Assembly: GCF_900142785.1 (NCBI RefSeq)
Contig: NZ_FRCD01000018.1
Span: 61,562 to 125,561, forward strand
Length of the DNA stretch: 64,000 nucleotides
Direction: 5' to 3'
From: Chryseobacterium carnipullorum
GTDB lineage: Bacteria > Bacteroidota > Bacteroidia > Flavobacteriales > Weeksellaceae
The stretch's first letter is position 1, and every line of letters starts with the position of its first letter. Positions 7,894 through 16,446 of the stretch are shown piece by piece. Under the pieces are notes generated by a model. That model saw nothing but the letters and a program-made list of their open reading frames with translations. It had not been told where the DNA came from and did not search any database. Made by a program: the position numbers and the translations under genes.

Positions 7894-9549
7894 TTATAAT
7901 TTCGTGAATTTCTCAATCACTCTTCGTTGTCCTTCGGTAATATTAATGATATATTGTCCCGTAGGAAGATTTGAAGTATTGATCTTTTCATCAGGGGAAA
8001 CAGATCCTTTTGTCAAGGTTCTTCCATGCATATTGATTATTTCGAAATCAAGTTTTTTATCCTCATTGCTGTGAATTGCGACAGAGCTGGTAACAGGATT
8101 AGGATAGATTTTAATTTCCAGAGGAGCCTGCACCTTAGTTTTAGCGGCAAAACTGCCTTCCAGCTGTAATATGGCATTTTTTACATTTGGAAATGGGCCT
8201 ATTTTCTGATTGGCAACAGTTCCGCCCTGAGGGATTCCTGTAGAGATCAATAAGTTTTTCATCGCAGCCGGAGTCAGATACTGACCCGTATTCTGATAAT
8301 AATAAGACTGGATCAGTGTGGCTGCAGAAGCGACTACAGGAGTTGCAGAACTTGTTCCGCTGAAATAATTATAGGTTCTGTTGTTATCGTTATCATACTT
8401 TTGGTAAGAGCCATATCCTGCTGCAAGAACATTGCTTCCCCAACCCTGAACATCCACTCTGTTTCCAAAAGTACTGAAGCTCAGTTTGGAGTGGGTTGTA
8501 TTAGGAGAACCTGCTCCCACAATGATGGCGCCACTGTTTCCTCTTGCTCTGTATGCCGCATAAAAAGGATCATCAAGATTTTGATTTCCGTTTCCGGCTG
8601 CTGCAATGACGATGATTCCGGAATCAGTAGCTGCTTTCGTTAGATCCCAGATCACACTGTCATATTCAGCAGGACAGTACTGACCATCTTTTCCTCCCGT
8701 CTGCATTTCATATAAAATGATATCACCGGCCTGAGAGGCATTGATTGATCTGCTCACTGCTGAAGCTCTGTTATATCCAACTGTAGTCCATTCCATATAG
8801 CCTTTGATTTGGGAAGCACTGTAAGCCGCTCCTGAAAGGCCAATATTATCCTTTACAGATCCTAAAATACTTACCACAGCCGTTCCGTGATCGCGGTAAT
8901 TGTTATTGGCCAATCCTGCATTAGGACTGTATCCGGGTTCCAATTGTATAGAATTTTGATTGGAAAGCATTTCGTGAGTTTTATAAAAACCATATTCTAC
9001 ATCACGGATTCTGATATTTTGCCCTGTAATTCCTCTTGACCAGGCATATTTGGCATTGATTCCGGGATTGTCGTTGAGGTAGGTTTGAAGACTCTCTAAA
9101 TCGGGAGTTGCAACAAATGCTTTAACCAATGGAGGTTCGATAGGAGTACTGCTCATCACAGAAACATACTCTACCTCAGGAAATTTTTCAAGGGTACGAG
9201 CCAGTCTTTCTGCTGCTTCTGTGCTTTGATGGGGAATATTGACCCTGAATATTCGTTTTAATTTTTCAACAGATTCTCCCGAGTTACCGTTTGCTCTGCT
9301 GTCTTTGATCATTTCTTCAAGTTTTTGGTCACTAAAACCAAGATCATTAATCAATGAAATGTCATTGATTTTTATAAACTCTGCTAATTCCGGATTTCGG
9401 CTGAGGGCTGCCTTTTCAGAAGTAATGCTTTTTGAAAAGCATACATAAATGTTTGCGCTAAGCTTATCACTTTTATCTGACGGATTCTGGCCGAAAGAAA
9501 GAAAAAAGCTGAAAATAAATAAGGTGAAAAGTCTAATTTCTGTTTTCAT
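7894..9549 (-). CDS. Secreted subtilisin-like serine protease (S8) with type IX sorting domain
   Basis: A 551-residue exported protease. The signal peptide (1-20, ending FFLSFGQ) is followed by a propeptide-like region to about 165. The catalytic domain shows Asp183 (IRDVEYGF), His221 (RDHGTAVV), the oxyanion Asn320 (IAAAGNG) and Ser400 (SGTSSATP). Residues about 478-551 form a type A type IX sorting domain (KIYPNPVTSSVAI through IEKFTKL). It should cross the outer membrane by the SprA system encoded at 56836 and be released or attached at the surface. A TAAATTTG box on the minus strand (9575-9582) may be its promoter. Confidence 0.93.
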   Translation of the reverse strand: MKTEIRLFTLFIFSFFLSFGQNPSDKSDKLSANIYVCFSKSITSEKAALSRNPELAEFIKINDISLINDLGFSDQKLEEMIKDSRANGNSGESVEKLKRIFRVNIPHQSTEAAERLARTLEKFPEVEYVSVMSSTPIEPPLVKAFVATPDLESLQTYLNDNPGINAKYAWSRGITGQNIRIRDVEYGFYKTHEMLSNQNSIQLEPGYSPNAGLANNNYRDHGTAVVSILGSVKDNIGLSGAAYSASQIKGYMEWTTVGYNRASAVSRSINASQAGDIILYEMQTGGKDGQYCPAEYDSVIWDLTKAATDSGIIVIAAAGNGNQNLDDPFYAAYRARGNSGAIIVGAGSPNTTHSKLSFSTFGNRVDVQGWGSNVLAAGYGSYQKYDNDNNRTYNYFSGTSSATPVVASAATLIQSYYYQNTGQYLTPAAMKNLLISTGIPQGGTVANQKIGPFPNVKNAILQLEGSFAAKTKVQAPLEIKIYPNPVTSSVAIHSNEDKKLDFEIINMHGRTLTKGSVSPDEKINTSNLPTGQYIINITEGQRRVIEKFTKL

Positions 9550-9786
9550 ATTATTTTATTAAATGGTTGTAAATCAAATTTATAATTTAAAATACAAAAA
9601 ACATAGAATAAGAATATTAATAAACATATTTGCTTGCGAGGTTGATAATTATAAATGGTGAATAGTGTAAATGTGAATAATATTAATTTAAATCACGTTT
9701 TTGTGAAATTAAATTCTTGCTGAAATTAAAAGCGCTTTATCTCACATTGTAAAAATTATCATAAAAAAGAGGATATCGAATGCTGT

Positions 9787-10914
9787 TTAGTCAAGATATT
9801 TCATCTTAAGAAGGATTCTTCTGATATGACCAGTAATAAATTTGTTATTGTTGGTCAGCCAGATAATGGAAATATTTTTTTCAGGAATCATGATGAGGTG
9901 AGATTTGAAGCCTCCCTGATCACCGGCATGCTCAATCACATTCACTGTTTCTTCTGTTTTGGTATCCGCATAGAAACCCTGATGAACAAACCAGGTTCCT
10001 GTATGATAGATTGGTTTTTCACCCTTCCAGCCGGATGGATTATATATCGTTTCTGAGGCTTTAATAACCGAACAGTCCGTAAATTTACATTGGTTAATCG
10101 CGGTAATGTATTTTTTCAGGTCCTCAATAGAACTCCATACCCCTCCGTTGCCTGCTGCTGCAAAAGTAGGGCATTCGCCATAATCATATTCCTGATAGGT
10201 CTTATCCTTCAAAATATAACCGTGAGCTACATTTTTATCAGGAAAGCTGCCATCTGTAATCCGGCTGTTTTTCATTCCCGAAGGTTTAAAAATATTTTGA
10301 TCGATGAAGCGCTGCCATTTCATCCCGCTTGTCTTCTCAATGATCATTGCCAGACCGTTGTACGCAGGATTAGAATATTCGAATTTCGTGCCCGGTTCAA
10401 AATCCAGCGAGTCCGCGGACTTTAACGGTGTGAAATTTTCTTCATCCTTTGCTGTAAGATAAAATAGACTGTCCTTCTCCACATTTCTCAGATCAGGAAG
10501 CCCGGAACTGTGGGCGAGAATGTGACGGAGCTTAATCCTGGCAGCAATATCCTTATTCTTGAAATCAGGAAAGAATGTAAGCAGATTGTCATCCGTTGAG
10601 AGCTGATGTCGGTCCTGAAGGATCAGGATTCCGTATGACACAAAGGTTTTAGAAATAGAACCCAGATTTGAAACGGTTTTGCTCGTAAACTTATTTTTGG
10701 TCTTCAGATCAGCCAGCCCGAAAGCATTTTCATACAAAACCTTATTTCCCTGTTGAATTAAAATAGCACCTCCCGGTTCATCCGCTTTGAATAATTCTGA
10801 AAAGGCTGAGTCTAGTTTTGATTTTAAAAGTTCGTCACGACTCTGTGCGTGGCCTGTGAAATAGATACTCAACGTTATTAAAAATCCGGATATTAATTTA
10901 AAATTCGGGTGCAT
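9787..10914 (-). CDS. Serine hydrolase, class C beta-lactamase fold
   Basis: A 375-residue protein with a signal peptide ending near GHAQ (residue 24). The beta-lactamase/penicillin-binding motifs are SISK (Ser86-Lys89), YSN (Tyr180-Asn182) and HAG near residue 330, so the active site is complete. Members of this family include peptidases, esterases and amidases as well as beta-lactamases. The substrate cannot be told, and nothing in the surroundings suggests antibiotic resistance. Predicted periplasmic or exported. Confidence 0.88.
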   Translation of the reverse strand: MHPNFKLISGFLITLSIYFTGHAQSRDELLKSKLDSAFSELFKADEPGGAILIQQGNKVLYENAFGLADLKTKNKFTSKTVSNLGSISKTFVSYGILILQDRHQLSTDDNLLTFFPDFKNKDIAARIKLRHILAHSSGLPDLRNVEKDSLFYLTAKDEENFTPLKSADSLDFEPGTKFEYSNPAYNGLAMIIEKTSGMKWQRFIDQNIFKPSGMKNSRITDGSFPDKNVAHGYILKDKTYQEYDYGECPTFAAAGNGGVWSSIEDLKKYITAINQCKFTDCSVIKASETIYNPSGWKGEKPIYHTGTWFVHQGFYADTKTEETVNVIEHAGDQGGFKSHLIMIPEKNISIIWLTNNNKFITGHIRRILLKMKYLD

Positions 10915-10982
10915 GATTAGGAATTTTTATTTCAAATAGGAAGGTTTTTGAAACTTCATTTACAGAAGTATTTATTTTAGAT

Positions 10983-11432
10983 TTAGCTTTTTGTGATGGA
11001 ATCCATGACGATCGTTACAGGCCCGTCATTGATGAGGGAAACCTTCATATCTGCCCCGAAAATTCCACTTTCTGTTTTCAGTCCTGATTTGGCTAATTCT
11101 TCTCTGAAATAATCGAACAGGGGAATTGCCTGATCCGGTTTTGCGGCTTTAATAAAAGAAGGACGGTTTCCTTTTTTGTAATCAGCAATCAGCGTAAACT
11201 GACTGATGCAAAGGATTTCTCCCGAAATATCCTTTACTGAAAGATTAAGTTTGTGATCTTCATCACCGAATATTCTTAAGTTTAAGATTTTCTGTACAAG
11301 CCAGTCTGCATCAGCTTTTTCATCATTCTCATCAATTCCGGTCAGCAGCATTAATCCTTTTCCGATTTCCCCGACAGTTTTTCCATCTACTTTTACGCTG
11401 GCCTCAGAAACTCTCTGTATAACGATCTTCAT
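10983..11432 (-). CDS. dtd: D-aminoacyl-tRNA deacylase
   Basis: A 149-residue cytosolic enzyme of normal length that hydrolyses D-amino acids wrongly attached to tRNA. Diagnostic segments are MKIVIQRVSEASVKVDGK at the start, the catalytic-site LCISQFTLIADYKKGNRPSF (about 75-94) and the NDGPVTIVMDS strand near the C-terminus that holds the cross-subunit Gly-Pro. A small lipoprotein gene starts 457 bases upstream on the same strand and ends one base before this start, so the two may be co-transcribed. Confidence 0.95.
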   Translation of the reverse strand: MKIVIQRVSEASVKVDGKTVGEIGKGLMLLTGIDENDEKADADWLVQKILNLRIFGDEDHKLNLSVKDISGEILCISQFTLIADYKKGNRPSFIKAAKPDQAIPLFDYFREELAKSGLKTESGIFGADMKVSLINDGPVTIVMDSITKS

Positions 11433-11433
11433 T

Positions 11434-11889
11434 TTAATAGTAAATATTTAGATTTTTAGTGGCAAAGTCATAATTGTAAGGATAGGTTTTAGGCGGAAGG
11501 GATGTTTTCGCTCCTGTTTCCGGCTGACCTGTTCTCAGGATCCATCGGGTATTGTCCTTAGGGCAAAGAACACTGATATTGTCTTTAACTTCAAGCGTTG
11601 TATTGGCATCCGGGCAAATGTGGGGTGCATTTCTGTCGTATACTTTGAAGGTGTCTCCCGCACGGACTACAATAAGTCCTCTTGTTCCGGACTGCTGCTC
11701 ATTCACATAAATCCAGCTTCCGTCATAGTTAAGAGCATTATAAGCAGGAAGGTTAAGGTTTAAAGATACATTAATAGGGTTGTTGGGAAAGCAGCTTACG
11801 GTGTCTTCTCTGCTTCCACATGAGTTTATAGTTAAATTACTGAAAATCAGTAGAGTTAAAATAGAGACGATTGAAAAATTTTTTTTCAT
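11434..11889 (-). CDS. Small lipoprotein, unknown function
   Basis: A 151-residue protein with a lipoprotein signal (LIFSNLTINSC, cysteine 24). The mature part is short, with two further cysteines pairs that could form disulfides (CFPNNPINV and ICPDANTT / LCPKDNTRW) and a Rieske-like appearance, but the His ligands of a Rieske centre are not paired with CxH motifs. It ends one base before dtd. Function unknown. Confidence 0.65.
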   Translation of the reverse strand: MKKNFSIVSILTLLIFSNLTINSCGSREDTVSCFPNNPINVSLNLNLPAYNALNYDGSWIYVNEQQSGTRGLIVVRAGDTFKVYDRNAPHICPDANTTLEVKDNISVLCPKDNTRWILRTGQPETGAKTSLPPKTYPYNYDFATKNLNIYY

Positions 11890-11906
11890 TTCAATTTAAA
11901 TTTTTA

Positions 11907-11914
11907 TATATTTG
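11907..11914 (+). promoter_or_regulatory. Candidate -7 box for greA
   Basis: TATATTTG matches the Bacteroidota -7 consensus TAnnTTTG and lies 84 bases before the greA ATG. No convincing TTG is seen at the -33 position, so this is a candidate only. Confidence 0.45.
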
Positions 11915-11998
11915 TAAAAGTTAAACGATATAACACGTAATACATTGTCCGGCAAATGTCGGATTATTTTTTTATACCAAACCTAAATTTTGAAAATT

Positions 11999-12469
11999 AT
12001 GGCAAGCTATGTAACAAAGGAGGGACAAGAGAAAATGAAAGCTGAGCTGGAACAGTTAGAAACTGTGGAAAGACCAAAAATCACCCAGCAGATTGCAGAA
12101 GCAAGAGATAAAGGAGATTTATCTGAAAATGCTGAATATGATGCGGCTAAAGAGGCTCAGGGTATGCTTGAAATGAGAATTTCAAAGCTTAAAGATATTA
12201 TTTCAACTTCCAAAATCATAGATGAAAGTCAATTAGATACTTCAAAGGTTTCGATCCTTACCACGGTAAGACTTAAAAACAATGCAACCAATCAGGAGCA
12301 GGTGTTTACCTTGGTGCCTGATAATGAAAGCGACCTTAAGACAGGAAGGATTTCTGTGAATACACCCATCGCAAAAGGATTGCTTGGAAAAGTAATCGGT
12401 GAAACAGCAGATATTACATTACCAAACGGAAACAAACTGTCTTTCGAAGTATTAGAAATTACTCTATAA
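11999..12469 (+). CDS. greA: Transcription elongation factor GreA
   Basis: A 156-residue protein that rescues backtracked RNA polymerase by stimulating transcript cleavage. The N-terminal coiled coil contains the acidic tip (DKGDLSENAEYDAAKEAQ, about residues 37-54) with the catalytic Asp and Glu. The C-terminal FKBP-like domain ends GNKLSFEVLEITL. I chose the ATG at 11999 rather than the in-frame TTG at 11990 because MASYVTKEGQEKM is the usual GreA start. The HIT gene follows 37 bases later. Confidence 0.96.
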   Translation: MASYVTKEGQEKMKAELEQLETVERPKITQQIAEARDKGDLSENAEYDAAKEAQGMLEMRISKLKDIISTSKIIDESQLDTSKVSILTTVRLKNNATNQEQVFTLVPDNESDLKTGRISVNTPIAKGLLGKVIGETADITLPNGNKLSFEVLEITL

Positions 12470-12506
12470 TCTAAGTAAGAAATCCGGAATTTTAACTTCT
12501 AAAAAT

Positions 12507-12896
12507 ATGAGCAGTATATTCACAAAAATCATTAACGGCGAAATCCCCTCATACAAAATTGCAGAGGATGACAATTTTATAGCATTCCTTGACGCAATGC
12601 CTCTAGTGAAAGGACATACGCTGATTGTTCCTAAAAAAGAAGTTGACCTGATCTTTGATCTGGAAAACGAAGAATATAAAAACCTTTGGGGATTTGCACA
12701 GCAGATCGCCAAAAAGATTAAAAATGCAGTGCCCTGCGTAAGAGTAGGAGTGGCTGTAGTAGGACTTGAAGTTCCTCATGCCCACATTCATCTTATTCCC
12801 TTAAACAATGTGGAAGATATGAACTTCAAAAATGAAAGATTGAAATTAACAGACGAAGAATATAAAGAGATCCAACACTCAATTATTAATTCTTAA
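12507..12896 (+). CDS. HIT family nucleotide-binding protein
   Basis: A 129-residue histidine-triad hydrolase. The signature HxHxH is seen as HAHIHLIPL near residues 91-99, preceded by the nucleotide-binding segment FLDAMPLVKGHTLIVPKKE (about 28-46). Relatives hydrolyse AMP-linked small molecules such as adenosine phosphoramidates. It follows greA by 37 bases and is probably on the same transcript. It ends at a strong hairpin at 12904. Confidence 0.93.
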   Translation: MSSIFTKIINGEIPSYKIAEDDNFIAFLDAMPLVKGHTLIVPKKEVDLIFDLENEEYKNLWGFAQQIAKKIKNAVPCVRVGVAVVGLEVPHAHIHLIPLNNVEDMNFKNERLKLTDEEYKEIQHSIINS

Positions 12897-12903
12897 AAAG
12901 CAT

Positions 12904-12939
12904 AAAATCGTAAAAAAGAAATTTTTTACGATTTTCTTT
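12904..12939. terminator. Hairpin terminator after the HIT gene
   Basis: AAAATCGTAAAAAA (12904-12917) pairs perfectly with TTTTTTACGATTTT (12922-12935) around GAAA. It separates the greA-HIT unit from clpX, whose start is at 12957. Confidence 0.75.
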
Positions 12940-12956
12940 AACCTATATAATATAGT

Positions 12957-14147
12957 ATGAATTCAAATCAATGTTCATTCTGCGGCAGAAAAAGAAATGA
13001 AGTGCAAATGCTTATTTCTGGGCAGAGCGGATTTATCTGTGAAAACTGCATAGAACAGGCACACGTTATTGTAAAAGACAGTGTTTCCAAGCCAGGATCT
13101 TCTGGTCCTGCAGAAAGTATAGAAGAACTTAAGAAACCGAAAGAAATCAAGGAATTTCTTAACCAATATGTTATTGGACAGGATCAGGCAAAAAAACAGC
13201 TTTCGATTGCGGTATACAACCATTATAAAAGACTGCTTCACGCCAAAGATGAAAACAGGGAAGTAGAGCTGGAAAAATCCAATATCATTATGATAGGAGA
13301 GACCGGTACAGGAAAAACTCTTTTGGCAAAAACCATTGCAAGAGAGCTTAATGTCCCTTTCTGTATTGTAGATGCTACGATTCTTACGGAAGCAGGTTAT
13401 GTAGGAGAGGATGTGGAAAGTATCCTTTCAAGACTTCTTATGGTGGCTGATTATGATGTGGAAAAAGCTGAAAGAGGAATTGTATTTATTGATGAGATCG
13501 ATAAAATTGCAAGAAAATCAGACAACCCAAGTCTTACAAGAGACGTTTCCGGAGAAGGAGTACAGCAGGGATTGCTAAAACTTCTGGAAGGAAGCATTGT
13601 CAATGTTCCGCCTCAGGGAGGAAGAAAACATCCGGATCAGAAATATATTCAGGTGAATACTCAGAACATCCTTTTTATTGCAGGAGGTGCTTTTGACGGG
13701 ATTAAGGAGATCATTGAAAGAAGGATGAACAAGCAGGCGATAGGATTCAGTTCTGAAAAAATCAATAAAGCGGATGAAGACGAATATATCCTGACCCATA
13801 TTAATGCCATTGATCTTCGTACTTTTGGATTAATTCCAGAGCTTTTAGGTCGATTTCCGATCATTACTTACCTTGATAAACTCACTAAAGAGACCATGGT
13901 AAGAATCATGAAAGAACCTAAGAATTCGATCATCAATCAATTTGTAGAACTGTTCAAAATGGACGGTGCCCATTTGGTTTTCACAGACGGTGCCATTGAA
14001 AAGATCGTAGAAGAAACAATTGAAAAGGGCTTAGGCGCCAGAGGATTAAGAGGAACCACTGAAAAGGTACTGGAGGATTATATGTTTTCAATAGGCGAAG
14101 AGAAAGAAATCATATTAACGGAGGAGAATATTTTTGTTAATAAATAA
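12957..14147 (+). CDS. clpX: ATP-dependent Clp protease ATP-binding subunit ClpX
   Basis: A 396-residue AAA+ unfoldase that feeds substrates to ClpP. The N-terminal zinc domain has Cys6, Cys9, Cys28 and Cys31. Walker A is GETGTGKT (114-121), the pore loop is GYVGED (about 148-153), Walker B is IVFIDEID (about 175-182), and the RKH loop is GGRKHP. The C-terminal sensor-2 region includes GARGLRG. It is slightly shorter than the E. coli protein but complete. clpP is not nearby. Confidence 0.97.
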   Translation: MNSNQCSFCGRKRNEVQMLISGQSGFICENCIEQAHVIVKDSVSKPGSSGPAESIEELKKPKEIKEFLNQYVIGQDQAKKQLSIAVYNHYKRLLHAKDENREVELEKSNIIMIGETGTGKTLLAKTIARELNVPFCIVDATILTEAGYVGEDVESILSRLLMVADYDVEKAERGIVFIDEIDKIARKSDNPSLTRDVSGEGVQQGLLKLLEGSIVNVPPQGGRKHPDQKYIQVNTQNILFIAGGAFDGIKEIIERRMNKQAIGFSSEKINKADEDEYILTHINAIDLRTFGLIPELLGRFPIITYLDKLTKETMVRIMKEPKNSIINQFVELFKMDGAHLVFTDGAIEKIVEETIEKGLGARGLRGTTEKVLEDYMFSIGEEKEIILTEENIFVNK

Positions 14148-14177
14148 AATATTTTTTTTTCTAATAAAAAAAAATCT

Positions 14178-14185
14178 TACCTTTG
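14178..14185 (+). promoter_or_regulatory. -7 box of the surface protein gene
   Basis: TACCTTTG matches TAnnTTTG and is 39 bases before the ATG at 14224. It shows that the in-frame extension back to 14134 is not translated, because transcription would begin at about 14192. Confidence 0.6.
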
Positions 14186-14223
14186 CGGGTGAAGATTGTA
14201 TTAACACACAAATAATTTATACA

Positions 14224-16158
14224 ATGAGAAAAAGTTTATTTGCTATAGGTCTTTTAGCAATTAGTTACTCTGTTCAGGCGCAGATACTATGTCACGTTGA
14301 CACTAATGCTAATATGTATGTGAGCGAAGGCACCCTTGTTTATAGTGGTGGAGGTGTTCAGACAAGAGGCAGTGGCCTTTTGGATGTACACGGAAACGTC
14401 ATGGTTGTAGGTGCAGCCGGAGATGCTTTTAAAACAATAGACACTGGCGGTGGAGATAAAACCGACGGTGGAAATATTGTTTTAAGACTTAATACTCCAA
14501 CGGCTACCGACGACGTATCTACTTACGGACAGTTATATGTTGATGGTTTAAGCCAGGGACAGATTACTGGAATCGTAAGTAAAGAATTCAGAACCAAGAA
14601 ACATGGTAATGGAGATTTTTATCAGCAGGTAGCGATGCCTTTTTCGGGTAAAGTCTTGAACACCTTATCTACTGAACTTGGTAAAACATTTGGAACAGTA
14701 CGAAGAAGTAAAAATGAAATCTTAAAAGCAAACAACACAGCAGCTGTTGCAGATTTTACGGATTTATCTGTTCCTACAAGTGATCCTACCGCATATTATA
14801 TGCTGGGATCTGCCAATAATAATTTGGACACAAGCAGCGCGCTTCATACGATTAATGGTCGTCCTTATACTACACTGGCAAGCAGCACAACTCTTCAAAA
14901 CGGAGGAAATGTTAATTTCGGTGCAGGGGGGAATGCCATCAATGGTTATAATGAAAGATATAATACCTATCTACAGGATCAGTTTGAAGTTTCAATTACG
15001 CCTTGGGGAAACACGTATGGTAAAAATATTTATCAATTTGGAAACCCGTTCTTAACCAATCTTGATTTATCGAGAATTGGATATGTAGAAAATGTAGGAA
15101 CTACTGATGGAAATAACATCTCTAATATCTGGGGTGTAAGATACGATCCCGGAACTGTTACTGTAGGGTCTCAGGGAAATGCATACAGTTCAGGAGCATT
15201 AATTCAGACTTATACTACTCCAGCAGGAGTTCCTGTGGGAGATATTGGTATGATTATCAAGCCAATGCAGACTTTTGTATTGAAATTAAGAACATCTGCT
15301 GCACAGACATTGAACTTTAATACCCTTAGAAGATTTAATCAGACCGTAAGAGCTGCAGCAACTGATTACAGCGTTACTGCTGCTAAAAACGGGATGAAAA
15401 GTATTGAAGGAACTGTAAAGCAATTGGGGGTAATTGGTTTAGATGCTAATGGGAACGAAATTGCAAGAACATATTATGTCGTTTCACCTAATTTTACTAC
15501 AGGTCACCAGACTTCTGTAGCAACGACTGTTCAGGCAACATCTACAAGCGAAAATATGATCGGTACATTTGAAGAAGCTTTAAATGGAGGATATGATACA
15601 AACTATACAGGTCAGTATTGGTTATATATCAATGAAGCCAATGAAAGTAACTTTAAAGGTAAAAATGTTAAACTTGTAAATTATAAGACTGATAAAGTTA
15701 AATCTTACAAGTTCGAAATAAGAGAAAATGGAGAGTTAGTTCCAGCTGGAACTCACTTACTGTCTGCAGGTGTCGGCTTCTACTATAAAGCATCAAACGG
15801 TACTGTACAGCAGGCAACACAAGGCGGTATTGCCCCTAACGCTGTTGCATCTTATGATTTATATTACGGTGAACCCAATAATGTGGTGTTAGCAACTAAA
15901 GACGATAAAGCTACACCTTCAAGAACAATGGTAGTATATAATCCTGAGATTACCAACTACATTGTTAGATTTGATCCAAACTGGAAAAAAGCAGATATTG
16001 AAGTTTATGATATGAGCGGTAAACTGGTTATCTCTAAAAAGGCAGTTGATGCATCTAGGGATTTTGTAATTGAGCTTAACGGCGCTGTTAAAAATTCTTA
16101 TGTTGTAAAAATTGTCTCTGATAAAGGAGAAACCGTTAACACTAAAATCTTAAAATAA
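14224..16158 (+). CDS. Surface or secreted protein with C-terminal sorting domain
   Basis: A 644-residue exported protein. The signal peptide MRKSLFAIGLLAISYSVQAQ supports the start at 14224, as does the promoter box at 14178. The body is rich in Gly, Thr and Asn and predicted beta. The last 75 or so residues (IEVYDMSGKLVISKKAVD through VNTKILK) look like a type IX secretion sorting domain. Such proteins are displayed on or shed from the cell surface through SprA. The specific function is unknown. A 73-residue membrane protein gene starts six bases after it, the usual arrangement for this family in Chryseobacterium. Confidence 0.82.
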   Translation: MRKSLFAIGLLAISYSVQAQILCHVDTNANMYVSEGTLVYSGGGVQTRGSGLLDVHGNVMVVGAAGDAFKTIDTGGGDKTDGGNIVLRLNTPTATDDVSTYGQLYVDGLSQGQITGIVSKEFRTKKHGNGDFYQQVAMPFSGKVLNTLSTELGKTFGTVRRSKNEILKANNTAAVADFTDLSVPTSDPTAYYMLGSANNNLDTSSALHTINGRPYTTLASSTTLQNGGNVNFGAGGNAINGYNERYNTYLQDQFEVSITPWGNTYGKNIYQFGNPFLTNLDLSRIGYVENVGTTDGNNISNIWGVRYDPGTVTVGSQGNAYSSGALIQTYTTPAGVPVGDIGMIIKPMQTFVLKLRTSAAQTLNFNTLRRFNQTVRAAATDYSVTAAKNGMKSIEGTVKQLGVIGLDANGNEIARTYYVVSPNFTTGHQTSVATTVQATSTSENMIGTFEEALNGGYDTNYTGQYWLYINEANESNFKGKNVKLVNYKTDKVKSYKFEIRENGELVPAGTHLLSAGVGFYYKASNGTVQQATQGGIAPNAVASYDLYYGEPNNVVLATKDDKATPSRTMVVYNPEITNYIVRFDPNWKKADIEVYDMSGKLVISKKAVDASRDFVIELNGAVKNSYVVKIVSDKGETVNTKILK

Positions 16159-16163
16159 ATATT

Positions 16164-16385
16164 ATGAAAACTATTAATAAACTAGTATTCGCTCTTTTCT
16201 TATTCGGAACATTTCTGGTCAAGGCTGATGATGAAATTCCACCGGTACCGGGAGGAGGTGGTACGGGAACAGTAGGACCTGGAGGTGCCGCATCACCTAT
16301 TGATATGTATGTATATCTGCTATCTGTAGTTGCCATTGCACTTATTATATTCTATACAAAGAAATTAAAAAGCGTAAAAGCCTAA
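16164..16385 (+). CDS. Small Gly/Pro-rich exported membrane peptide
   Basis: A 73-residue protein with a signal peptide (to about residue 20, FLVKADDE), a Pro/Gly-rich linker (PPVPGGGGTGTVGPGG), the motif PIDMYVYLLSVVAIALIIFY that forms a single span, and a basic tail KKLKSVKA. Proteins with this PID-span-KK ending are common in flavobacteria next to type IX cargo genes. They are often labelled signal peptidase in databases, without catalytic residues to justify it; none are present here. Role unknown. Confidence 0.7.
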   Translation: MKTINKLVFALFLFGTFLVKADDEIPPVPGGGGTGTVGPGGAASPIDMYVYLLSVVAIALIIFYTKKLKSVKA

Positions 16386-16405
16386 AATTTTATTAAAATA
16401 ACATT

Positions 16406-16437
16406 AAACTCTCTGATTAATCAGAGAGTTTTTTTAT
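16406..16437 (+). terminator. Rho-independent terminator
   Basis: The palindrome from 16406 to 16431 (AAACTCTCTGATT mirrored) is followed by a T run to 16435. It ends the surface protein operon, just before the next gene at 16447. Confidence 0.85.
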
Positions 16438-16446
16438 TTTTACTCT

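Noticed and set aside
9550..9786. Hidden small gene between subtilase and serine hydrolase
   Set aside because: Only AT-rich DNA with a possible minus-strand promoter is seen; no frame with a start and protein-like composition.
9787..10914. Antibiotic-resistance beta-lactamase
   Set aside because: The SxxK, YxN and HxG motifs define the fold only; many housekeeping hydrolases share them and there is no resistance context.
11434..11889. Rieske-type iron-sulfur protein
   Set aside because: Cys residues are present but the required CxH...CxxH arrangement is not.
14134..14223. In-frame N-terminal extension of the surface protein gene
   Set aside because: It overlaps clpX, contains the promoter box TACCTTTG at 14178, and would place 30 odd residues before a perfect signal peptide.
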